Positions 37,846 to 45,630 of a stretch of DNA of 64,000 nucleotides are shown here, piece by piece. The stretch lies in the NCBI RefSeq assembly GCF_020535565.1, contig NZ_CP084758.1:337501-401500 (forward strand), written 5' to 3'. A program made the position numbers and the translations under genes. Positions within the stretch are counted from its first letter, which is position 1, and every line of letters begins with the position of its first letter. Source of the DNA: Shinella sp. XGS7. GTDB taxonomy: Bacteria; Pseudomonadota; Gammaproteobacteria; Burkholderiales; Burkholderiaceae_C. Under the pieces are notes generated by a model, which was not told the DNA's origin, made no database searches, and was given only the letters and a program-made list of their open reading frames with translations.

Positions 37846-38550
37846 ATGATCAACAAGGTCTTCGACAGCCCGGCGAGCGCGCTCAGCGATGTGCGCGACG
37901 GGGCCACGGTGATGATTGGCGGCTTCGGCACGGCCGGCCTGCCCGAGGAACTGATCCAGGCCCTGCTGGACCAGGGCGCCCGCGAACTGACCGTGGTGAA
38001 CAACAACGCCGGCAATGGCGACACCGGCCTGGCCGCCCTGCTGGCCGCCGGCCGGGTGCGCAAGATCATCTGCAGCTTCCCGCGCCAGGTGGATTCCCAC
38101 CATTTCGACCGCCTCTATCGCGCGGGCCAGATCGAGCTGGAGCTGGTGCCCCAGGGCAATCTGGCCGAGCGCATCCGCGCCGCCGGAGCCGGCATCGGCG
38201 CCTTCTTCACACCCACGGGCTATGGCACAGCCCTGGCCGAGGGCAAGGAAACCCGCATCATCCAGGGCCGCGGCCAGGTGTTGGAGTACCCCATCCATGC
38301 CGATCTGGCCCTGATCCAGGCCGAACGCGGCGACCGCTGGGGCAATCTGGTCTACCGCATGACGGCGCGCAACTTCGGCCCCATCATGGCCATGGCCGCC
38401 CGCACCACGGTGGCCACGGTGCACGAGCTGCTACCCCTGGGCGAGCTGGATCCCGAGACCGTGGTCACGCCGGGCATCTTTGTCCAGCGCGTGGCGCCCG
38501 TGGCCCGGCGCGCCACCGGCGCGGCCGGCTTCAAGACGGAGGCGCGATGA
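37846..38550 (+). CDS. pcaI: 3-oxoadipate CoA-transferase subunit A
   Basis: Alpha subunit (234 residues) of the enzyme that activates 3-oxoadipate with CoA from succinyl-CoA in the beta-ketoadipate pathway. Family features: MIGGFGTAGLPEELIQALLD, VVNNNAGNGDTGLAALLAAG, KIICSFPRQVDSHHFDRLY, ELVPQGNLAERIRAAGAGI and AFFTPTGYGT. These resemble PcaI more than the acetoacetate type. It overlaps pcaJ by 4 bp, with pcaF 46 bp beyond. The last 20 residues are a basic tail. Confidence 0.93.
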   Translation: MINKVFDSPASALSDVRDGATVMIGGFGTAGLPEELIQALLDQGARELTVVNNNAGNGDTGLAALLAAGRVRKIICSFPRQVDSHHFDRLYRAGQIELELVPQGNLAERIRAAGAGIGAFFTPTGYGTALAEGKETRIIQGRGQVLEYPIHADLALIQAERGDRWGNLVYRMTARNFGPIMAMAARTTVATVHELLPLGELDPETVVTPGIFVQRVAPVARRATGAAGFKTEAR

Positions 38551-39200
38551 ACCAGCCCCACTATCAGAAATGGAGCCGCGAGCAGATGGCGGCCCGGGTG
38601 GCGCGCGACATTCCCGAGGGCGCCGTGGTCAATCTGGGCATCGGCCTGCCCACCCTGGTGGCGGCTCAGATCCCGTCCGAACGCGAGGTGGTGCTGCACA
38701 GCGAGAACGGCGTGCTGGGCATGGGCCCGCCGCCCCCTGCCGGCGAGGAGGACTGGGACCTGATCAATGCCGGCAAGAAGGCGGTGACGCTGAAGCCGGG
38801 CTCGGCCTTCTTCCACCATGCCGACAGCTTCGCCATGGTGCGCGGCGGCCATCTCGACGTCGCCATCCTCGGTGCCTACCAGGTGGCGCAGAACGGCGAC
38901 CTTGCCAACTGGCGCGTCGGCGCGGCCGATGCGATTCCCGCCGTGGGCGGGGCCATGGACCTGGCCATCGGCGCCAAGCAGACCTTTGTGATGATGGAGC
39001 ACCTCAGCAAGAGCGGCGAAAGCAAGATCGTCGCCCGCTGCAGCTATCCACTCACGGCCGCCGCCTGCGTCAGCCGCATCTACACCGATCTGGCCGTGCT
39101 GGCCGTCGAGCCCGAGGGCTTGCGCGTGCTGGACCTGGCCCCGGGCCTGGACCTCGCCAGCCTGCAGGCCCTGACCGGCCTGCCCCTGCGCGCCGCCTGA
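38547..39200 (+). CDS. pcaJ: 3-oxoadipate CoA-transferase subunit B
   Basis: Beta subunit (217 residues) that carries the catalytic Glu in VLHSENGVLGMGP. Other landmarks are VVNLGIGLPTLVA, FAMVRGGHLDVAILGAYQVA, WRVGAADAIPAVGGAMDLA and the C-terminal TDLAVLAVEPEGLRVLDL. It pairs with PcaI to form the transferase. Around 38850-38945 the codons change for some 95 bp to CTC/GTC/CTT/GCG types, unlike the rest of the gene, similar to the longer patches in pcaF, ruvB and phoH. The protein sequence there is too conserved to show the source. Confidence 0.93.
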   Translation: MNQPHYQKWSREQMAARVARDIPEGAVVNLGIGLPTLVAAQIPSEREVVLHSENGVLGMGPPPPAGEEDWDLINAGKKAVTLKPGSAFFHHADSFAMVRGGHLDVAILGAYQVAQNGDLANWRVGAADAIPAVGGAMDLAIGAKQTFVMMEHLSKSGESKIVARCSYPLTAAACVSRIYTDLAVLAVEPEGLRVLDLAPGLDLASLQALTGLPLRAA

Positions 39201-39246
39201 CTTCCTCTCTATTTCCTTTGACGATTCCAAACCTGGAGACATCCCC

Positions 39247-40455
39247 ATGAGCCTCAAGCACGCCTATATCTGCGACTATATCCGCACGCCCATCGGCCGC
39301 TTCGGCGGGGCGCTTTCCTCCGTTCGGGCCGACGATCTCGGCGCCATCCCGCTGAAGGCGCTGATGGCGCGCAATGCCGGCATCGACTGGGAGGCGGTGG
39401 ACGACGTCATCTTCGGCTGCGCCAACCAGGCGGGCGAGGACAACCGCAATGTCGCGCGCATGTCCCTGCTGCTCGCCGGCCTTCCCGTCGGCGTTTCCGG
39501 CACGACGATCAACCGCCTCTGCGGCTCCGGCATGGATGCCGTCATCGCCGCCGCCAGAGCCGTCAAGGCCGGCGAAGCGGAACTGATCGTCGCCGGCGGC
39601 GTGGAAAGCATGAGCCGCGCGCCCTTCGTCCTGCCCAAGGCCGAAAGCGCTTTTTCGCGCAGCGCGGAAATCCACGATACGACCATCGGCTGGCGCTTCG
39701 TCAATCCGCTGATGAAGGCGCAGTACGGCATCGATTCCATGCCGGAGACCGGCGAGAATGTCGCGGCGGATTTCGGCATCGAGCGTGCCGCCCAGGACCG
39801 CATGGCCTTGGCCAGCCAGCTCAAGGCCGTGGCCGCCCAGCAAAGCGGCTTCTTCGACGCCGAGATCACGCCCGTGAGCATCGCCCAGAAGAAAGGCGAT
39901 CCCATCGTCGTCGCCAAGGACGAGCACCCGCGCGAAACCAGCCTGGAGGCTCTGGCCAAGCTCAAGGGCGTGGTGCGGCCGGACGGCTCGGTGACGGCCG
40001 GCAATGCCTCGGGCGTGAACGACGGCGCCTGCGCCCTGCTGCTGGCCAGCGAGGCCGCTGCCGCCCGCCACGGTCTGACGCCGCGCGCCCGCGTGGTGGG
40101 CATGGCCACGGCCGGTGTGGCCCCGCGCATCATGGGCTTCGGCCCCGCGCCGGCCGTGCGCCGGGTGCTGGACCGCGCCGGCCTTTCGCTGGGTCAGATG
40201 GACGTCATCGAACTCAACGAGGCCTTTGCGTCGCAGGCGCTCGCCGTTCTGCGTGATCTCGGCCTGCCGGACGATGCCGCGCATGTGAACCCGAATGGCG
40301 GGGCGATTGCCATCGGCCATCCGCTCGGCATGAGCGGCGCGCGTCTCGTGACGACCGCTGCCTACCAGCTCCACCGCCAGGGCGGACGTTATGCGCTGTG
40401 CACCATGTGCATCGGCGTCGGCCAGGGCATCGCCATCATTCTCGAACGTGTCTGA
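39247..40455 (+). CDS. pcaF: 3-oxoadipyl-CoA thiolase, mosaic codon use
   Basis: Thiolase of 402 residues that splits 3-oxoadipyl-CoA into succinyl-CoA and acetyl-CoA, the last step of the beta-ketoadipate route. The catalytic Cys is in [17 protein letters not shown]. The two C-terminal motifs are [19 protein letters not shown] (His) and [10 protein letters not shown] (Cys). [13 protein letters not shown] and [18 protein letters not shown] are also typical. Codon use is a three-part mosaic: 39290-39785 and 40200-40455 use GTC, CTC, GAA, TCC and GCG heavily, while 39790-40190 has the CTG/GCC/GTG style of the surrounding genes. The frame and all catalytic residues are intact. Confidence 0.95.
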   Translation: MSLKHAYICDYIRTPIGRFGGALSSVRADDLGAIPLKALMARNAGIDWEAVDDVIFGCANQAGEDNRNVARMSLLLAGLPVGVSGTTINRLCGSGMDAVIAAARAVKAGEAELIVAGGVESMSRAPFVLPKAESAFSRSAEIHDTTIGWRFVNPLMKAQYGIDSMPETGENVAADFGIERAAQDRMALASQLKAVAAQQSGFFDAEITPVSIAQKKGDPIVVAKDEHPRETSLEALAKLKGVVRPDGSVTAGNASGVNDGACALLLASEAAAARHGLTPRARVVGMATAGVAPRIMGFGPAPAVRRVLDRAGLSLGQMDVIELNEAFASQALAVLRDLGLPDDAAHVNPNGGAIAIGHPLGMSGARLVTTAAYQLHRQGGRYALCTMCIGVGQGIAIILERV

Positions 40456-40466
40456 ATCTGCCTCAA

Positions 40467-40487
40467 ACCGCACCAACAAGGTGCGGT
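40467..40487 (+). terminator. Hairpin after pcaF, probable terminator
   Basis: The 8-bp arms ACCGCACC and GGTGCGGT enclose AACAA and are followed by CTT only. It is a plausible but weak end for pcaIJF. Confidence 0.5.
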
Positions 40488-40500
40488 CTTGGCGCAAGCC

Positions 40501-40536
40501 ATGACAAAAACTCAAGGGTCACTGAGTTTTTGTCAT
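40501..40536. repeat. Perfect 14-bp inverted repeat in pcaF-pcaR gap
   Basis: ATGACAAAAACTCA and TGAGTTTTTGTCAT flank AGGGTCAC. Both arms contain A5/T5 runs, so it could act as a two-way terminator or as a DNA binding site. It is the most extensive palindrome in the window. Confidence 0.75.
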
Positions 40537-40609
40537 CGTAAAGCCGGTGTAAGCCCGGGCGTGATTTGGGCGATGCATGGGATACTGGATCCAGACTCGT
40601 CACGCAAAG

Positions 40610-40903
40610 CGCACATATACGGCATAAATCCAGGGCACAGGTTCGTAAGTGGTACTACGTAGTCCATTCGCGCCATCCTGAGCCAAGCTCCCGACTCCGT
40701 TCCTCGCCCTTATCCGCCGCAACACCCGCCTGAAAAGGCCGTGGGGCTATCCCTACGTCAAAAGCACCAATATGGTGCACAAAGGTGCGGCAATCGCCCA
40801 AATGGCCGGATTTGCTTGGACAGCGTGATCTGTGCTCCCTATAGTCAGTGTTTTCCCGGCTTGCGCCCTGCATATTTGGGCGCCAAACGCACAAATACGC
40901 CAT
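40610..40903 (+). repeat. Pair of 16-bp direct repeats flanking the IclR-regulator promoter
   Basis: CGCACATATACGGCAT at 40610-40625 and CGCACAAATACGCCAT at 40888-40903 agree at 14 of 16 positions. The second ends inside the ATG of the IclR gene, so a bound protein there would block its own start. The gap between them also contains ACTACGTAGT (40654-40663) and GCACCAATATGGTGC (40766-40780 region). No gene is visible in 40456-40901. Confidence 0.45.
40817..40845 (+). promoter_or_regulatory. Sigma-70 promoter of the IclR regulator gene
   Basis: TGGACA (40817-40822), 17-nt spacer, TATAGT (40840-40845): five of six matches at each box. A start near 40852 excludes the upstream in-frame ATG at 40848 and supports ATG 40902. 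Confidence 0.65.
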
Positions 40904-41738
40904 GTCTGCTGCCCGCGCACTCGATGATCTGACCGCTCTTGCGGCCCCGGCTCCGACCGCCCTCCCGACCGAATCCAACAGCGGCCCGCTCAAGCGTGAC
41001 CTGGTGGCCGGCCTGGAGAAGGGCCTGGCGGTGATCGAGGCCTTTGACCAGGAACGCCCCCGCCTGACCATCTCCGAGGTCGCCGCCCGCACCGGCCTGA
41101 CCCGCGCCGCGGCCCGCCGCTACCTGCTGACCCTGACCCATCTGGGCTTCGTCTCGCAGGACCGCAAGATGTTTGCCCTGACGCCCAAGGTGCTGCGCCT
41201 GGGCCAGAGCTATATGCACTCGGCCCGCCTGCCCCGCATCGTGGAGCCCGAGCTGCACAAGCTGGCCTACGCGCTGAAGGAAGCCAGCTCCGCCGGCGTG
41301 CTGGACGGCAATGATGTGATCTGCATCGCCGCAACCAGCGCCGGTCGCGTGGTCTCGCCCACCCTGCAGCCTGGCACCCGCGTGCCCGCCCATTGCTCGG
41401 GCAATGGCCGCGTGCTGCTGGCCGCCATGCCGCAGGCCGATGTGGATGCCTGGATCGCGCGCCAGGAGCTCAGCCCCCTGACCCCGCACACCATCACCCA
41501 TCCCGAGCGCCTGCGCATCGAGATCGCCCGCGCCCGCGCCCTGGGCTATGCCTGCATCGACCAGGAGCTGGAGCTGGGCCTGCGCACCGTGGCCGTGCCG
41601 CTGAAGAACTACCGCGGCGATGTGGTCGCTGCCATGAACATCAGCGTGCATGCCTCGCGCATGAGCATGGACCAGCTGGTGGAGCACTGCCTGCCGCCCC
41701 TGCTGCAGGCCCAGGCCCATCTGCGCATGCTGCTCTGA
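40902..41738 (+). CDS. pcaR: IclR-family regulator, PcaR/PobR-like
   Basis: Cytoplasmic transcription factor of 278 residues. The winged helix-turn-helix (about 30-95) reads RDLVAGLEKGLAVIEAFDQE, LTISEVAARTGLTRAAARRY and LLTLTHLGFVSQD. The effector domain (110-278) has GVLDGNDVICIAA, PAHCSGNGRVLLA and the C-terminal LGYACIDQELELGLRTVAVP. PcaR/PcaU/PobR subfamily membership fits both the sequence style and the position between pcaIJF and pobA, where such regulators respond to beta-ketoadipate, protocatechuate or 4-hydroxybenzoate. Which of these it senses cannot be read from the sequence. Confidence 0.85.
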   Translation: MSAARALDDLTALAAPAPTALPTESNSGPLKRDLVAGLEKGLAVIEAFDQERPRLTISEVAARTGLTRAAARRYLLTLTHLGFVSQDRKMFALTPKVLRLGQSYMHSARLPRIVEPELHKLAYALKEASSAGVLDGNDVICIAATSAGRVVSPTLQPGTRVPAHCSGNGRVLLAAMPQADVDAWIARQELSPLTPHTITHPERLRIEIARARALGYACIDQELELGLRTVAVPLKNYRGDVVAAMNISVHASRMSMDQLVEHCLPPLLQAQAHLRMLL

Positions 41739-41842
41739 GGCCAGTCCGGCCTCCCCAGCTGTAAGACCTTGCGGTAGGCGCACGCCCACCGCCCTGGCAA
41801 GCTGCCTCCCAGAATGCGCGTCCAGCGCATCGGGAGGACTTC

Positions 41843-43018
41843 ATGCAAAGAACCCAGGTCGCCATCATCGGCGCCGGGCCGGCCGGCCTGGTGCTGGGCG
41901 CCCTGCTCCAGCAGGCGGGCATCGCCAACCAGATCCTGGAGCTTCACAGCAGCGATCAGCTGCTCTCCCGGGTGCGCGCCGGCCTGCTGGAACCCGGCAG
42001 TGCCGCCACCCTGGCCGGGCTGGGCCTCGACGCCGCCCTGCGCCGCGATGGCCTGCAGCATACGGGCCTGAGCCTGAGCTTCATGGGCCAGCGCCGGCGC
42101 ATCGATCTGCAGGCCCTGACCGGCCAGTCCCTCACCGTCTACGGGCAGAGCGAACTCAGCGCCGAGCTGTTGCAGGCTCGGGCCGCGGCCGGCTCGCCCA
42201 CCCAGTTCCAGGTGGAGCAGCTCACGCTGGAGGGCTGGGACAGCCCACGCCCCCTGCTGCGCTACCGTCAGCATGGCCAGGAGAAGACCCTGGCCTGCGA
42301 CTTCATTGCCGGCTGCGACGGTTTTCACGGCATCTCCCGCGCCAGCCTGCCCAGCCGCGCCTACCGCTGCTACGAGCGCGGCTACCCCTTTGGCTGGCTG
42401 GGCATGCTGGCCGACACCCCACCGCCGCACGAGGAGCTGGTCTATGCCCAGCATGAGCGCGGCTTCGCCCTGTGCAGCATGCGCAGCCGCAGCCGCCTGC
42501 GCTGCTATATCCAGTGCCATCTGAGCGACAAGCTGGCGCAGTGGAGCGATGCCCGCTTCTGGGACGAGCTGCACGCCCGCCTGGACCCGGAGACCGCCGC
42601 AGCCCTGCGCCCCGGCCCCACGCTGGACAAGAACATCCTGCCTCTGCGCAGCTATGTGGTGGAGCCGCTGCGCTTCGGCCGCCTCCTCCTGGCCGGGGAT
42701 GCCGCGCATCTGGTGCCGCCCACCGGGGCCAAGGGTCTGAACCTGGCCATTGCCGATGCACGCGACCTGGCTCAGGCCCTGCAGGCCTTCTTCCGCGGTG
42801 AGGGCGAGTCGGCACTCAATGAGTACACGCCGCGCGTGCTGCGCCGCGCCTGGCAGGCGGAGCGCTTCTCCTGGAGCCTGACCCGGCTGCTGCACCGCTT
42901 TCCGGATCAGAGCAGCTTCGACCAGCAGCTGCAGCAGGCCGAGCTGGCGCATCTTTTTGAATCGCGCGCCGCCCAGACCGCGCTGGCCGAGGCCTATCTG
43001 GGCCGGCTGGCGGGCTGA
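41843..43018 (+). CDS. pobA: 4-hydroxybenzoate 3-monooxygenase
   Basis: FAD-dependent hydroxylase of 391 residues that turns 4-hydroxybenzoate into protocatechuate with NADPH and oxygen. The dinucleotide site is VAIIGAGPAGLVLGALL. The PobA-specific segment ELHSSDQLLSRVRAGLLEPG follows, then the FAD/NADPH motif FIAGCDGFHGISR and LLAGDAAHLVPPTGAKGLNL. The length matches the 390-395 norm. GGGAGGA provides a good ribosome site. The ring-cleavage genes pcaGH and the lower pcaBCD genes are not in the window, so protocatechuate must be processed by genes elsewhere. Confidence 0.95.
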   Translation: MQRTQVAIIGAGPAGLVLGALLQQAGIANQILELHSSDQLLSRVRAGLLEPGSAATLAGLGLDAALRRDGLQHTGLSLSFMGQRRRIDLQALTGQSLTVYGQSELSAELLQARAAAGSPTQFQVEQLTLEGWDSPRPLLRYRQHGQEKTLACDFIAGCDGFHGISRASLPSRAYRCYERGYPFGWLGMLADTPPPHEELVYAQHERGFALCSMRSRSRLRCYIQCHLSDKLAQWSDARFWDELHARLDPETAAALRPGPTLDKNILPLRSYVVEPLRFGRLLLAGDAAHLVPPTGAKGLNLAIADARDLAQALQAFFRGEGESALNEYTPRVLRRAWQAERFSWSLTRLLHRFPDQSSFDQQLQQAELAHLFESRAAQTALAEAYLGRLAG

Positions 43019-43066
43019 GACGGCACCCGGCCCCGGGCCTCCCGGCCCGGGTGCGAGACCGACCGC

Positions 43067-44542
43067 TCAGGGATGAGCGGCCATCACCTGGGCCACGGCG
43101 GCCGTCAGGCGCTTGCCATAAGGCACGTGCAGGAACTCATTGGGGCCGTGGGCATTGCTCTTGGGGCCCAGCACGCCGCAGACCATCATCTGCGCCTGGG
43201 GGAAGCCCTTTTGCAGCATGCTCATCAGCGGGATGGTGCCGCCCTGGCCGATGAAGCCCACCGGCCGGCCGAAATGCGCGAGGCTGGCCTCGTTGAGCGC
43301 GCCCGAGAGCCAGGGGCTGAGCTCGGGCGTGTTCCAGCCGCTGGCGCCGAAAGCCCCGGCGCGGCCATCCGGCACGAAGGTGACGCGGGCGTTGTAGGGC
43401 GCGTTGTCTTCCAGCAGGGCCTTGAGCTTGAGCGCGGCCTCGTTGCCGTCCACCAGGGGCGGCAGGCGCAGCGAGAGCTTGAAGGCGGTGTAGGGACGCA
43501 GCACATTGCCGGCGTTCTTCAGCTCGGGGAAGCCGTCCACGCCGGTCACGCTCAGCGTGGGGCGCCAGGTGCGGTTGAGCAGCACCTCCACCGGGTCCTG
43601 GGTCACGGGCAGCACGCTGCCGCCATCGGCACCGCAGGCCCAGGGGTAGCGCTTCCAGACCTCGTCCTTGAGGATCTCGGCGGTGGCGCGGGCCTGGTCC
43701 ACCCGGTCGCCCGGGATCTCGCAGTGGAAGCTGTCGGGCAGCAGGCGGCCGGTCTTGGAGTCCTCCAGACGGTCCAGCACCTGACGCAGGATGCGGAAGC
43801 TCGAGGGCACCAGACCCGAGGCGTCGCCGCTGTGGATGCCCTCGGTCAGCACCTCCACCTTGAGCACGCCCGAGACCATGCCGCGCAGCGAGGTGGTGAG
43901 CCAGAGCTGCTCGTAATTGCCCGCGCCCGAGTCCAGGCAGACCACCAGGGAGACATTGCCCAGGCGTTCTTTCAGCACGTCGATGTAGGCCGGCAGATCG
44001 TAGGAGCCGCTCTCCTCGCAGGTCTCGATGATGCCCACGCAGCGCGGCCGGGGAATGCCCTGCTGATCCAGGGCCATGATGGCGGTCAGCGAGGCGTAGA
44101 CGGCGTAGCCGTCATCGGCGCCGCCACGGCCATAGAGCAGGCCGTTCTCGTACTTGGGCGTCCAGGGCCCCAGATCGGAGCGCCAGCCGTTGAACTCCGG
44201 CTGCTTGTCCAGATGCCCGTAGAGCACGATGGTGTCATCGCTGCCCGGCTTGGTGGACGGCACCTCGAAGAAGATCACCGGCGTGCGGCCCTCCAGGCGC
44301 ACCACCTCCAGCTTGAGGCCGGCCACCTTCTTGCTCTCCACCCAGGAGGCCGCGTCGCGCAGCACCTTCTCGATATGCCCGTTCTGCGCCCAGTCGGCGT
44401 CGAACATGGGGCTCTTGGCGGGAATCGCGATGTAGTCGCTCAGCGCGGGAACGATTTCCTCGTCCCAGACGCGTTCGGCAAAACGGCCCAGGGCCGAGGC
44501 TTCATCGGGCTGCAGCGGCAGCGCGGGATCGCGTGCATTCAT
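43067..44542 (-). CDS. M20-family metallopeptidase (carnosinase/dipeptidase-like)
   Basis: Cytoplasmic zinc peptidase of 491 residues. Metal and catalytic segments in order: VLYGHLDKQPEFNGW (His and Asp), GRGGADDGYAVYAS (bridging Asp), ETCEESGSYDLP (Glu-Glu) and the terminal HGPNEFLHVPYGKR (His). The long insertion after LTTSLRGMVSGVL is the dimerisation domain of the M20 family (cytosolic non-specific dipeptidase group). ATG 44542 begins MNARDPALPLQPDEAS; the longer upstream frame lacks conservation. It is convergent with pobA. Confidence 0.92.
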   Translation of the reverse strand: MNARDPALPLQPDEASALGRFAERVWDEEIVPALSDYIAIPAKSPMFDADWAQNGHIEKVLRDAASWVESKKVAGLKLEVVRLEGRTPVIFFEVPSTKPGSDDTIVLYGHLDKQPEFNGWRSDLGPWTPKYENGLLYGRGGADDGYAVYASLTAIMALDQQGIPRPRCVGIIETCEESGSYDLPAYIDVLKERLGNVSLVVCLDSGAGNYEQLWLTTSLRGMVSGVLKVEVLTEGIHSGDASGLVPSSFRILRQVLDRLEDSKTGRLLPDSFHCEIPGDRVDQARATAEILKDEVWKRYPWACGADGGSVLPVTQDPVEVLLNRTWRPTLSVTGVDGFPELKNAGNVLRPYTAFKLSLRLPPLVDGNEAALKLKALLEDNAPYNARVTFVPDGRAGAFGASGWNTPELSPWLSGALNEASLAHFGRPVGFIGQGGTIPLMSMLQKGFPQAQMMVCGVLGPKSNAHGPNEFLHVPYGKRLTAAVAQVMAAHP

Positions 44543-44594
44543 GGTGGTGTTCCGGCTTGTGGCGGGGAGAGGGAATTCTAGTTCCCGCCCCGCT

Positions 44595-45503
44595 TCAGCG
44601 CCGCGCCACCAGCGGGCTGCCGGCGGCACCGGCGGGCGCAAAGCGATCATCCAGCCAGGCCTGCAGGCGGGCGAAGACCTGCTCGTGCTCGGGCTCGTTG
44701 AAGAGCTCGTGGTACAGGCGCTCGAAGCAATAGGACTGCAGCACCGCACGCGGCGCCTCGGCCGCGAACTGCGCGCTGCCCTCGGGGTCCACGCACTGGT
44801 CGGCGCCGGCCCACAGCAGCAGGGTGGGCAGCACCCATTGCGGCGCCTGCTCCAGCAGCTCGGCCCCGCCATCGACGATGAGGCCCGTCAGCGTGGCCGT
44901 GATGCGGTCATGCACCAGGGGATCGTTCTTGTAGGCGGCCACCACGGCCGCGTCGCGCGAGATCCAGGCCGGCTTGAGCCCGTTGCCCACCGCCAGATGC
45001 GGCAGCAAGGGCCGGGCGATGCCCAGCATCAGACGCTGCAGGCCCGAGAGCCCCGGATCCAGAGCCGGCGAGCTGAGCACCAGGGCATCCACCGGCCGGA
45101 ACCAGGGCGGCAGCACCCCGCCATGGCCCAGGGCCAAGAGGCCACCGGCCACAAAGCGCGCGGCCACCAGGCCACCCATACTGTGCCCCAGCAGCACCAG
45201 AGGGCCGGCGCCCAGCTGGCTGTCGGCACGCAGCTCGTCGATGACCCGGGCCAGATCGCGCAGCAGCGCATCGGCGTCGGGCACATCGCCGCGCGGCCCG
45301 CCCGAGGCGCCGTGGCCGCGCTGGTCATGGCCCACCACATGCCAGCCCCAGTCATTGAGCCGGCCGGCCAGGTGCTCGTAGCGCCCGATGTGTTCGCCCA
45401 GGCCGTGCACGATCAGCACGGTGCCGCGCGCCGGGCCGGGACCGGGGCGGCTCCATTGCCGCCAGTGCAGGGGCAGGCCGTCTTCGGTTCTCAGGGTTCG
45501 CAT
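44595..45503 (-). CDS. Monoacylglycerol-lipase-like alpha/beta hydrolase
   Basis: Hydrolase of 302 residues of the lysophospholipase/monoglyceride lipase type (Hydrolase_4). VLIVHGLGEHIGRYEHLAGR carries the HG oxyanion strand. VVGHDQRGHGASGGPRG is typical, the nucleophile elbow is LLGHSMGGLVAARF, and LLWAGADQCVDPEGS carries the acid; the catalytic His should lie in LYHELFNEPE. It has no signal peptide. It starts 127 bp from the divergent deacylase gene, with a TACACT hexamer 7 nt before the ATG. Confidence 0.9.
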   Translation of the reverse strand: MRTLRTEDGLPLHWRQWSRPGPGPARGTVLIVHGLGEHIGRYEHLAGRLNDWGWHVVGHDQRGHGASGGPRGDVPDADALLRDLARVIDELRADSQLGAGPLVLLGHSMGGLVAARFVAGGLLALGHGGVLPPWFRPVDALVLSSPALDPGLSGLQRLMLGIARPLLPHLAVGNGLKPAWISRDAAVVAAYKNDPLVHDRITATLTGLIVDGGAELLEQAPQWVLPTLLLWAGADQCVDPEGSAQFAAEAPRAVLQSYCFERLYHELFNEPEHEQVFARLQAWLDDRFAPAGAAGSPLVARR

Positions 45504-45510
45504 GCCGTCC

Positions 45511-45516
45511 AGTGTA
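45511..45516 (-). promoter_or_regulatory. -10 hexamer TACACT near lipase start
   Basis: TACACT lies 7 nt (GGACGGC) before the ATG at 45503. Confidence 0.3.
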
Positions 45517-45630
45517 GGGAGCGCCCCCGAAGCCACGGCCCAGGACTTCCCCGGTCGGTGAAAGTACGCAAGCCGTCCCTACATTTGGCGACATCTGCAC
45601 AGGCCTCGCGCGCTTGGGCATCATCACGCC

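Noticed and set aside
40741-40932. Small plus-strand frame of 63 codons in the pcaF-IclR gap
   Set aside because: It runs across the predicted promoter and into the IclR gene in another frame, with no ribosome site or similarity I know.
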